From Cyathus striatus (Eukaryota; Basidiomycota; Agaricomycetes; Agaricales; Nidulariaceae): a DNA stretch of 64,000 nt. Position numbers and translations under genes: made by a program. Shown here in pieces: positions 48,601-59,054 of this stretch (position 1 is the first letter of the stretch; every line of letters begins with the position of its first letter). The stretch spans positions 806,001 through 870,000 of the forward strand of contig JAOVFP010000021.1 in assembly GCA_025738555.1 (NCBI GenBank), written 5' to 3'. Below the pieces are notes generated by a model. It was not told the origin of the DNA, searched no databases, and was given only the letters and a program-made list of their open reading frames with translations.

Positions 48601-49462
48601 TGGATAATATTTGTTTGCATGTCTTGCTGACATTCATCCAGTGCATCAAGAACAACCACCATTTTAATCTCATGTAAATCACTTTTTACATCCATGATTG
48701 GATTCAAAATAAGCTTCTGAAACTGAACAGAAAGAGCTGAGTGGAGAATTGAAGCATCATTTGCAATTTCCCCCAGTAATTTGTTTTTCAATGGTAGAAG
48801 ATGTTTTCCAAGTTGATAAGCCAAAGTCTTCATTACATCTGTAGATTCACTCCTATTTTTGTGCTCTCTGGAAAAGAAGAAGGAAGCACCATTGTTGTGG
48901 TATTTATGAGCAACACTATGGGCAACTGTAGATTTTCCAGTTCCTACAAGCCCAGAAAGCTAGTAGATGGATGCTTCCCCAGTTGAAGCAACCCAATTAT
49001 CAATTTCTTGCAATAGATCTACTCAAGTTCCAGGGGTACATCCAGTAGTCTCTTCCCTTTCAATTGAGTTATAAGCAGCACCAAAGATTGGGCTCAATTT
49101 CTCTGCTAGCAAATCATTTCTTTCTGTGGATGTGTTGTCATAATGATAAGTTATCAATGAAGCATTGTTTATTACTGCATTATCATTGATGTAAATGCCA
49201 GTAGCACCTGTGAATGCTTGAGGTCCTGAACTGTTTATCACTGTATTCTTTTCCTTCCATATGTAAGACAACGATCTAGTATGAAAATGATGTCAATGTG
49301 GCTTACTACTATAATCAAGGTTGTATTTGGTATGTTGGTGTTTGGTTGAAGGGAGCTATCTCCCACTACTATTCCAGAAGAAGGAACATTGTTTCCCATG
49401 CTGCCAAGTGAATAAGACTTACCAGCATCTTGGTTTGTGGCTCCCTTCAATGATTGAGACAT
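45691..49462 (-). pseudogene. NLR-D: NACHT-WD40 pseudogene with open WD40 array
   Basis: Paralogue of NLR-A and -C, in tail-to-tail orientation to NLR-C, starting at 49462 (MSQSLKG). Comparison with NLR-A shows these lesions. The intron 1 acceptor is AAG instead of CAG (49306-49254). TGA replaces Arg at 49025-49023. TAG replaces Trp at 48962-48960, just before the Walker A loop. There is a one-base deletion near 48152 and a two-base deletion near 47636. Intron 2 is shrunk to 28 nt with no branch site (about 47591-47564). A one-base deletion near 45815 shifts the last residues; the ancestral stop would be at 45691. Despite this, the 583-codon WD40 half (47540-45789) is uninterrupted and holds ten repeats plus the terminal blade with LFWLAPSFRP. 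It cannot make a full receptor. A WD40-only protein is possible if transcribed internally. Confidence 0.88.
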
Positions 49463-49690
49463 TGCAGTTCATTTTTACATGTTGTGTTACTTGTGTCACT
49501 TGTGTTTGACTGGAGGAGAAGGTCTATCGTCTAACAGTGCACACATATATATGTTGATTACCATCTCATCCATATATGTGTTCTGCATGCAGTGCATGTC
49601 AATCCAAATGTGACAGATGAATGACATGCTTGTCAATCTTATTTTTGTAAGTGGTCACCTGGGCTTGGTGATCCCTTCAGTTGGAAGCAT

Positions 49691-50352
49691 TGTCATATCC
49701 CGTATCGCCTACCTCCGGACTCCTATGCTTTACTCCGCCTTTTCCTTTGCTTACTCCGAACCTTGCTTACGCTCTTAGTATTACATACTGATTACTGTAC
49801 ATAGATTACTCTTGTTTCCTTTCTTCCGTTCTACTGAGCTATCCCCTCAGTAATGTAGTATACATCTCATAGTGAGTCACTTATCATTCTTAAGTGCGCC
49901 ACTATCTGTTTTACTTTACACCGCCATACGCGCTCACTTCTCCGACGCGTTTTATTATGTTTAATTAGTTATAGTCTTCATTCTACGTACGCCTACCCTG
50001 ACCGTACTTCTCCGCTGGCCAAGGCCAGCGGCCTTTACTTACTCCGAGTTTCTAGTATTTAAGTAGTACTCGATTTGTACTTAGACTTTAGTTTCGTATT
50101 GAACTACGTCCTCACCCTTTCGTCTGACTTGAGTTACACCTCTCGTCTTCCGTCTCTCGTCTTCTCCGAAGGGTTTGCCCTTACTCCGAAATCCAGGACC
50201 GGGAATCCCAGGGGCGCAGCACATAAGCTGAAGCCGAAGTCCTACCCCCTGAGTTATCGTTCTCCGCTTTCGTCTTACACTCACCCCTCGTTTCTCCGCA
50301 GTCACTCTCTCGTACTCCGCCGCCAAGTCAGGCTAGGGGCACGGTCGTGACA
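49691..50352 (+). repeat. 5' LTR of chromovirus
   Basis: 662 bp, beginning TGTCATATCCCG and ending CACGGTCGTGACA. It differs from the 3' LTR at 49717, 49897, 49990 and 50168, each time keeping the CpG. Confidence 0.97.
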
Positions 50353-50406
50353 GTATACGAAACTACCACCTTGGATTCCTCTTCTCATAACGCCTTTCTT
50401 TCCCTC

Positions 50407-52214
50407 ATGGCTACCCGCATGCAGACTCAGACTGCACATGCTAGGAGCCATGAACAACAGCAAAACGACGTGCGCCGTAGCAATCGTCTAGTTGCTCAGC
50501 AAGCCCGTGAACGTAACACCACTAACACGCCTCGTCGTGTTGACTCTGCTCCGCCTCTCTCTCGGCGGAACGCCCCACCCTCAGCTAGTGCTCTCGTTTC
50601 TGGAGGAATTACCTCCACTCATCGTGCAGCTCGTGAACTTCAGCCGGTTCACAGCAATCAATTGCACGCTCCACGCCCAATTCCATTGAGCGTTCCTTAC
50701 GACCCCACCCTTACCCCCACTGCGTCCATAGAACCAGTGGATACTCAACTACCTCCGGAAGGTGTAGCTGCACGCCAGCAGCAAACACCCACAGCCCATT
50801 CACCACCCGCCCAACAGCCTGTAGCTTCAGGCAGTGGAGGACTTCCTCCACTACCACCTTCCTCCGCTGGCAATTCTGCCGGAGTTGGAAATGGCGCACC
50901 TCCAGACGATGCTGGAGATGATGGTGATGACTCCGGAGATGATGGTAACGGTTCCGGAGATGATGATCAAGGAGACGACGATCAAGGGACGATGATGAGC
51001 AGGCAGGTGCCGGTGGCAATGGTCCTGGCAGACCAAATGGCCCCGGAGGTCCTCCCTCTAATCCCCCCTCCAATTCTCCCTCGGAACCTCCTTCAAGGCC
51101 TCCCTCCAGGGGCCCCTACCGCAACCCTCGTCGCCCAACTGCAAGACCCCACTATAATTTCACCCGGGATGAAATCCTGGAAATGGTGGCCTCTGTGGCG
51201 GGTTATTTTGCCCCGCCACCACCACCTCCACCACCTCCTCCTCCCGTTCGGGAGAAGAAGGTTAACCAGCCGGACAACTTCGACAGCTCCAACACGCTTA
51301 AGCTGGAGCCTTTCATTACGCAAGTCCGCTTGGTGTTCCGGAACAACCCCCAGTTGTACCCGGACGACGCATCTAAAGTCAACTACGCGTTGACTTTCCT
51401 CCATGGCTCAGCAAGCAATCTGTTTGCCACTCATCTCGATGATGATGCATACGAGCCGTGGATGGATTCATGGGGCTACTTTATTCAGCTCCTCCGTACT
51501 CATTTCGGCCATACCAACCCTGTTGGTGAGGCTGAAATTCGCATTTTCTCCCTCCACATGGAGGATAATCAGCGGCTCACGACCTACGAAATAAAGTTCA
51601 ACGAGTATGCCGCACTCTTGCCTTGGGACGATGCTGCCCTCAACTCGGCATACTACCGTGGCCTTTGTCCTCGTCTGAAGGACGCTCTCTCTCATCGAGA
51701 GCAAGGCCGGCCTACGACCCTTGCCGGGACTAAGAAGGTAGCCCAGGGCTACGATCAGAGGCATTGGGAGCGCAATACCGAGCGCAACATTGAGGAGAAG
51801 CGCAGCAAGTCTGCTGCCAAGTCTTCGGAGAAGCCCAAGGGCAATCAGAATTCGAAGTCAACTTCGAATTCTTCCTCCTCCTCCAAGACTCCAACCTCCT
51901 CTACCTCCTCCTCCGCCTCTTCTACCTCCGCTTCGTCCTCGGGGAAACCCAAGAACAAGCAAAAGCAGAACCAGTCCAAGGCGCCAGACTTGACTGGGAA
52001 GCTTGGTTCTGACGGGAAACTCACCCCGGAGGAACGTAAACGTCGCCTGGACCAGAAGCTTTGCCTATTCTGTGGCAACGCCGGTCATCAGGCCAAGGAC
52101 TGTCGAAAGGCAGCCTCTGCCGCCAAAGCCCGTGCGGCCACTGCCACCTCTACCGAGGCAACTCCCTTGGCGAACTCGGCTGAGAGTTCGAAAAATAGAG
52201 AGCGGCTCCAGTGA
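50407..52214 (+). pseudogene. gag: gag of chromovirus (frame broken)
   Basis: Capsid/nucleocapsid precursor. The first frame starts at ATG 50407 (MATRMQTQ) and has a Pro/Gly and acidic GDDDQGDD region. Near 50985 a GGG that would need one more G to stay in frame shifts reading. The second frame carries the poly-Pro run (about 51210-51245), the capsid region (FITQVRLVFRNNPQLYP, YYRGLCPRLKDALS), a Ser-rich spacer and a CCHC zinc knuckle [14 protein letters not shown] near 52065-52106. It stops at 52214. The frame breaks sit in short homopolymers, so assembly error cannot be excluded. Confidence 0.85.
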
Positions 52215-55200
52215 CTCCGCACAGGCTGAGGGCCGCGTTAATCTCTCCTGTGCACCTAAGAAGATAAGACTAAACGCATCCGCTCTTTTTGACCCCCAAG
52301 CTGTACATATTCCTTTGACTTCGTTTTCTCCAGCTGCGCCGGATATGCCTCTTTCCTTCCTTTCGCTCATCGATTCTGGTTCAACCCATTGTTTTGCTGA
52401 CTCGTCGTTTGTGAGGGAGCACAACCTCCCCACAACTCCGGTCCCTCCCATTGCACTGAAACTTTTTGACGGTACCTCTAACTCCATACTTACAGAGAGT
52501 ATATTATTATCTGTAACGTTTCCTACTGGTGAATGCATGGATATTCATTTCTATGTAACTCCGCTCGATTCTTCCTGCTCCGTGGTATTAGGATTTAACT
52601 GGCTCTCCCAACACAATCCGTTGATTGACTGGACTGAGAGACGTATACTTGGCTTCCAAACCCCGGTCCTAGGAGAATCTTCTCCGTCTTTGTCGACACC
52701 TGCACTGAAGGCATCTGCCTCCTTGCAAACCCCTCCATCACCAGCTTCGTCTTCTGTTCCTCCGTCGGACAATAGTCCACCTCCTAGTATCTCGCTCATT
52801 AACGCTGCAGCTTTTCTCCGGGCTAGTAAGCTCGCAGGCTCGCAGATGTTTAGGATACAAGTTGGTGCCGTAGTTTCAGCTTCTGCCGCTGCCATGGCTG
52901 CAGAAGCCGTGGACCTTTCTAGTATTCCTCCGGAATACCACGAGTTCGCTGACGTCTTCAGCAAAACACGAGCAGACACTCTTGCTCCGCATCGCCCTTA
53001 CGATCTCCGGATCAACTTGGAGGAAGGTACGTCTCCTCCAGTCGGTACTGTATATTCACTCTCGCAGTCCGAGTTGGCCTCTCTACGAGAGTTCATCGAC
53101 GAACATCTCCGGATTGGCTTCATCCGTCCTTCTCGTTCTCCACACGGAGCACCAGTGCTCTTTGTCCGGAAGAAAGATGGATCCCTTCGACTCTGTGTCG
53201 ATTTCCGTGGGCTTAATGCAATCTCCAAAAAGGATCGATATCCCCTTCCCCTTATTTCCGACCTCCTTGACTCTCCTCGCAAGGCTAGAATCTACACCAA
53301 GATCGATCTCCACCACGCTTACCACTTAGTCCGCATCACTGATGGAGATGAGTGGAAGACCGCTTTTCGCACTCGCTATGGCTTGTTTGAATGGCTAGTT
53401 ATGCCGTTTGGACTTACCAATGCACCTGCGGCTTTCCAACGTTTCATGAACGACATCTTCAAGGACATGCTCGATGTGTGCGTTACAGTCTACCTCGACG
53501 ATATACTAATCTACTCCGATAGTCTCGAGGAGCACAAACGGCACGTTAAAGAAGTCCTCAAGCGTTTACGCCAACATGGGCTCTATGCCCGGGCGGACAA
53601 GTGTGAATTCCACACTGAATCTGTTGAGTACTTAGGTTACGTCCTTTCTCCGGGCGGCCTCACTATGTCCCAGGATAAAGTCCAAACCATTAGGGATTGG
53701 CCCGAGCCTAAGAAGGTTAAAGACGTTCAGTCTTTCCTTGGGTTCGCCAACTTCTATAGGCGCTTTATCCAGCACTACTCCGACATTGTAGTGCCACTCA
53801 CTCGTCTTACCCGCAAGGGTTTGAAGTGGGACTTTTCTCCGGCTTGCCGTTCGGCGTTCGAGAAACTTAAGGATGCCTTCACTACAGCCCCTGTACTCAC
53901 TCATTGGGTCCCTGACGCCCAGATCATTGTAGAGACTGACGCTCCAACTACGCTCTCGGAGCAATCCTCTCTATTGTCGCTGACGATGGCGATATTCACC
54001 CCATTGCGTTCCATTCCCGTACCTTCACCGCTCCTGAACTGAATTATGACACCCACGACAAGGAACTCCTGGCTATCTTTGAAGCTTTTCGTGTCTGGCG
54101 ACACTACTTGGAAGGTTCTGGTACTCCGGTTGATGTGGTTACTGACCATAAAAACTTAGAGTATTTCTCCACCACCAAGATTCTCACTCGCCGCCAGGCT
54201 CGTTGGTCAGAGTACCTGTCTCAGTTCAATCTGGTTATTCGTTTCCGCCCAGGGAAACTTGGTGCGAAACCTGACGCTTTAACTAGACGATGGGACGTCT
54301 ACCCTAAAGGGGGGAATAACGACTATGCCAAAGTCAATCCGCACAATTTTCGCCCTGTTTTTACCCAAGAACAGCTTATCGCCTCTATCCGTGCCACCAC
54401 ACTCCTTCATCCTGTTCTCCGTGCCAGCATCATTATGGATGTTGAGCAACTCCACCGCGACATCCTCACTGCCCAACCCCTAGACAGTGTCGCATCCATC
54501 CACCTTCGCAATCCTACTAATCGTTGGTCTGTCGGTTCAGATGGCTTACTCCGCCTCGACAACCGGATTTATGTCCCAGATGACGATTCTCTCCGCCTTC
54601 GCGTTGTCCAGTACAAACACGATCATTTACTCGCCGGACACCCTGGTCAAAACAAGACCTTGGATAATATTCGACGGGAATATACTTGGCCTGGACTCCG
54701 TACTTATGTCAAGGACTATTGTAAGTCTTGCACCATCTGCTTACGGTCTAAACCACAGCGTCACCGTCCCTACGGTACCTTGAAGCAACTCCCTATTCCG
54801 GAGCGCCCATGGAACTCTATCTCTATGGACTTCATTGAAACGCTTCCCATCTCTGGATTTGATAAGTACAATTCAATCCTAGTTATTGTTGACCGTCTTA
54901 GCAAGCAAGCTATCTTCATCCCTTGTCATAACACCATTACCTCCGCCCAGCTAGCTAAGCTCTTTGTCATGCATGTATTCTCTAAGCATGGTGTTCCCAG
55001 CCACATTACCTCCGATCGTGGTTCGGAGTTCGTTTCCCACTTCTTCCGGTCTCTTGGTAAGGTTCTCGACATTAATCTACACTTTACCTCCGGATACCAT
55101 CCAGAAGGCGACGGACAAACTGAACGCATTAACCAAGTCTTAGAACAGTACCTTCGCATCTACTGCAATTACCAGCAGGACAACTGGGCTGATCTCCTCC

Positions 55201-55916
55201 CCATCGCTGAGTTCGCGTATAACAATACACCGAGCTCGACCACTAATACGACTCCTTTCTTCGCCAATAAGGGTTATCATCCACAGATTACAGTCTACCC
55301 CGAACGTGACGTTACCTCCGTTCATGCTAGGGATTACGCCGTGGATCTTCAGGAACTTCATGAAAATCTCAAGGCCGAAATAGCACTTGCTCAGAAGCGC
55401 TATCAGGTCGGAGCAGACAACCGTCGCTTGCCTGCCCCGGAGTTCAAAGTTGGAACTAAAGCCTTCGTCCGTGCTAAGTTCTTCAACACCACTCGCCCTT
55501 CCAAGAAATTGGCTGAAAAGTATTATGGTCCTTTCGAGATCATTGCCGAAACTGGTACCCACTCCCGCACCCTTAGACTCCCTTCCAATTTCCGAGCTGT
55601 ACACCCCGTATTTCATGTTTCTATGCTCGAGCCCGCAGTTGAAAACACTATCCCTGGTCGAGAGATAGCTCCACCTCCCCCTGTGGAAATCGACGGAGAT
55701 ATCGAGTTCGAGATCAGTGAGATCTGTGACTCCAAGCTGGATCGCCGGTTCAAGAAATGCCCTCTTTGTTACTTAGTCCGATGGACTGGTTATGAAGGAA
55801 CCGACGAAGAACTCACTTGGTTGGCTGCCACCGAAGTAGAACATGCTACAGAGCTCATAGAGGAATTTCACGCTCGTTATCCCGATAAGCCCAATCCTTC
55901 TACTCCTGTTACATAG
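52190..55916 (+). pseudogene. pol: pol of chromovirus: PR-RT-RNaseH-IN-chromodomain
   Basis: Polyprotein with an aspartic protease ([15 protein letters not shown] near 52370), reverse transcriptase ([24 protein letters not shown] region near 53200, catalytic YLDDILIYS near 53491), RNase H, and integrase with its HHCC zinc finger (HLLAGHPGQNKT, CKSCTIC) and DDE residues (MDFIE, TSDRGSEF, GQTERINQVLE). A C-terminal chromodomain has CYLVRWTGYEGTDEELTW near 55770. It is in the +1 frame relative to gag; removing one A from the AAAAA run near 52190 would join them. A missing T near 53944, after VETDA, breaks the frame within RNase H; the second part reads on to the stop at 55916. Chromodomains in this clade guide integration to heterochromatin. 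Confidence 0.9.
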
Positions 55917-56240
55917 ATTTTCTCCGCTTACATTTTCGTTTCTCCGTAATAGTTTCTTGTATATCCGTATCCGTCTTCTTGACCAAAGGTTGAAGATTGA
56001 CACTTCTCCGGACACCGCTTGCATGATGACCACTACGTTTAATAAGCATAGCTGATTCGTCACTTTGCATACTTAACGAGGTGGGCTGAGAGTGGAAGTA
56101 CGGAGTTGTATTGGTTTTCTCCTAAGGTGTTTCTCTTTACTCCGTTTTATCGTTTACTCTTACTTTTCGTTCTCCTCGCGTCAAAAAATCATTAAAGTCC
56201 ACACAAAACAAGTATTTACATTTTTTCCGCCTACTGTACA

Positions 56241-57880
56241 CTACTCTTCGTCTTCGTCTTCTTCCTCTTCATTACTCCCGGACTCATTAGTCTCCGCCGG
56301 AGTACCCTCCTCTGCCGCCTGCGTGGTCATCAACCTATTCAACGTTCCCATCAACTCCGTGTGCATGTTGACGTTCCTACCCAATGCCTCCATGAGCATG
56401 GCCGATGAGGGGCTCCCGGAGTTGAGCTGCATCGCCAGCTTGTCGCGCTCATTCTCCGCCAGATACAGCTGGTCCCTCAGAATCTTGCACTCAGCGTCGA
56501 ACATCTTCCCCTTGGTCCACAATTCATCCGCCCGTTTCTCCGCGACCTCTAACTCCGACCTTGCTACCGCCAGTTGCGTCTGCAACTCCTCCACCAGCTT
56601 CTCCTGCCCCACACTACCGGTCTGCATCTTCTCCAGACCTCTTCTCCGCTCCTCTGCGTTCCCCGGGACTACAGTCCCCCACATTATTCCCTCGTTTTCG
56701 CACCTCCCCTTCTTCGTCCGACACGCCTCGCACGCCTTGTGGTTCATCTTCTTTCCCCTAGGAGCAAGTCAGAACAACTCCGAAAAGAGAAACGGACAAC
56801 TTACTCGAGATCCAATAGGCACTCCCTGTTTAACTTACTGCATACGTTGCAGGGGACCTTGGGCAAGACATACGCCTCTTTCTCCTTTTTCTCCGCAGCC
56901 GTCTTGGCTTTCTCCACACCCTTACCCTTCTTCTCCGCCGATGCCCTTACTTCTCCCATCTCGACTTCGGACTTGTCCCCAGCCTGACTCTCTGTGCCGG
57001 TACGACTCTTGCTTCCAGACTGACTAGCCTTGCTGCTAGCGTTGTCTTCCACCACCTCGTCGTCGATCAGAGCCTTGCTCTTTATTCCCTTGCGTTGGGA
57101 AGTCCGGGTCGTAGTCTTCTTTTTAGGCGGTTTTGGCGTCGCCTCTGTCATGTCCTCCGGATTCGTGTCGGTGCGCCTTCTCTTGGAGCCACCCTCGTTC
57201 TCCGTCCGCTGGACGTTCTTCCCCACCTCTTCCTCCGGAGCTATGGTGTGGCCTTCGGCCTCTAGCTGCTGAACAGTGCGTTCGCGGTCAGCAATCTGCT
57301 CCGCGTTCATGTAAGTACCTACCTGTGGGTTGGTTGTTACCTCCGGCTCTACCACAGTAGTTGGAACTCCTACATTTGTAGGACCTACCTCTGCCAATGC
57401 TTCCTCTACCACTTTTTCCACCGGAGTCGACTCGTCCACTGGCATCACCAAACTATCGGCATTCCTATGGGTTCGTAAGGACATCTCCACCGATTCTCGA
57501 CTAAACGAGATTACTCCCAACCTTGCAACTGCTGTCTCGTACTCCGCGTGTATTGGCGGAGTAGTGCCTTGCGCTGTCGATTCCTCCGCTGGGCGACCAG
57601 TTAGTCATGCCATCGTTTGAGCGACCCTCGCTTTTGTCTCTTCCTGCTTACGTTTCTTTTCCCTTACCGCCTCCAATCGTCGGTCTCCCTCGTCCACCTC
57701 CATTGCGTCCTCTTTCTCCGCCCCAGCCTGCTCCGTCTCCTTCACTGCCTCGACCTCGATCAACTCTGCCTCAACGCCTAGCTCCGCCCTGAAGGCCTTC
57801 AATTGCGCCTCCATCTCCTCGAGCCTCTTGAGTTTCTCCGCGTCGATGGCCTTGGGCATGGGCTGAGAGCTCGAAGACAT
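56241..57880 (-). pseudogene. Antisense spliced accessory gene with Zn2Cys6-like cluster
   Basis: It lies inside the chromovirus between pol and the 3' LTR, on the opposite strand. A single frame runs from ATG 57880 (MSSSSQPMPKAIDAEKL) to 56805, interrupted by one TGA at 57607-57605. A good 47-nt intron (56804-56758: GTAAGT donor, CTGAC branch, CTAG acceptor) then joins exon 56757-56241. Splicing brings together CNVCSKLNREC and CEACRTKKGRC, giving two C-x2-C-x6-C motifs 13 residues apart, the spacing of a fungal Zn2Cys6 cluster. N-terminal and C-terminal parts are Glu/Lys-rich with coiled-coil-like stretches (LVEELQTQLAVARSELEVAE), a basic patch (GGSKRRRTD, PKPPKKKTTTR) that may be a nuclear signal, and an acidic end (NEEEEDEDEE). 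It is probably a DNA-binding or regulatory protein. The TGA could come from a CGA codon by CpG decay. Confidence 0.75.
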
Positions 57881-58047
57881 TGTTTATAGTAGTCACGTGT
57901 TAAGGAGTTGTTATAACGGGGTAAAAGATGGGTTTGATTTTCTCCACCACAGCTGACCTTTATATATCCGGACCTGATGTCAAAACGCCGATCAAATTTT
58001 CAAAAGCTTATAGTTGATCACGTGCTCAGGCCTCGAGGGCTCGGCCT

Positions 58048-58061
58048 TAAGGGGGGAATAC
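58048..58061 (+). other. Polypurine tract of chromovirus
   Basis: TAAGGGGGGAATAC directly before the 3' LTR, the expected plus-strand primer of an LTR retrotransposon. Confidence 0.85.
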
Positions 58062-58723
58062 TGTCATATCCCGTATCGCCTACCTCCAGACTCCTATGCT
58101 TTACTCCGCCTTTTCCTTTGCTTACTCCGAACCTTGCTTACGCTCTTAGTATTACATACTGATTACTGTACATAGATTACTCTTGTTTCCTTTCTTCCGT
58201 TCTACTGAGCTATCCCCTCAGTAATGTAGTATACATCTCATAGTGAGTCACTTATCATTCTTAAGTGTGCCACTATCTGTTTTACTTTACACCGCCATAC
58301 GCGCTCACTTCTCCGACGCGTTTTATTATGTTTAATTAGTTATAGTCTTCATTCTACGTATGCCTACCCTGACCGTACTTCTCCGCTGGCCAAGGCCAGC
58401 GGCCTTTACTTACTCCGAGTTTCTAGTATTTAAGTAGTACTCGATTTGTACTTAGACTTTAGTTTCGTATTGAACTACGTCCTCACCCTTTCGTCTGACT
58501 TGAGTTACACCTCTCGTCTTCCGTCTCTCGTCTTCTCCAAAGGGTTTGCCCTTACTCCGAAATCCAGGACCGGGAATCCCAGGGGCGCAGCACATAAGCT
58601 GAAGCCGAAGTCCTACCCCCTGAGTTATCGTTCTCCGCTTTCGTCTTACACTCACCCCTCGTTTCTCCGCAGTCACTCTCTCGTACTCCGCCGCCAAGTC
58701 AGGCTAGGGGCACGGTCGTGACA
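58062..58723 (+). repeat. 3' LTR of chromovirus
   Basis: 662 bp, same ends as the 5' LTR. At all four differing sites it carries TG or CA where the 5' LTR has CG. Confidence 0.97.
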
Positions 58724-59054
58724 AGCATTCCCTTTAGGATTATCCAGAAGTGTACATGGGCCCATGGAGCACAACACTGCTTGCAATCATTAATAGTAAT
58801 ATTAACATGAACATGCAAGCACTCAAAAATACCTTATCTTTCCTTAAGTTTCTCTCCTCATAGTTCAGATAGATCACTACCTATTGTAGCGGATGATATT
58901 GTACTTAACCACTGTGTAAGATGATGAAAGTGGGTTTCTCAACTCTAAGGATTTTGGTTTCTGTCTGCAGTGGTGGTATGTGAGTGTAGCACAAATCTTA
59001 TAGCTTTTTACTTCATGTATACCTGTCAGCACTTGGGGCTGCTGGGCAAATTCG

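Larger units (their letters stand above)
49691..58723 (+). mobile_element. Complete-length Ty3/gypsy chromovirus
   Basis: A 9.03-kb LTR retrotransposon with TG...CA LTRs of 662 bp each, flanked by the 5-bp target duplication AGCAT (49686-49690 and 58724-58728). Gene order is gag, protease, reverse transcriptase, RNase H, integrase, chromodomain, which is the Ty3/gypsy order. The polypurine tract GGGGGGAATAC precedes the 3' LTR. A primer-binding site was not identified. It inserted about 230 bp upstream of the NLR-D start. LTR identity is about 99.4 percent (four differences), so insertion is recent. Three single-base frame breaks in gag-pol make it non-autonomous as read. Confidence 0.97.

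Noticed and set aside
50081..50326. Frames inside both LTRs
   Set aside because: They are duplicated only because the LTRs are; no coding role is expected there.
51183..52214. A separate gene starting at the second gag frame
   Set aside because: Capsid and CCHC zinc knuckle order shows it is the rest of gag after a one-base break.
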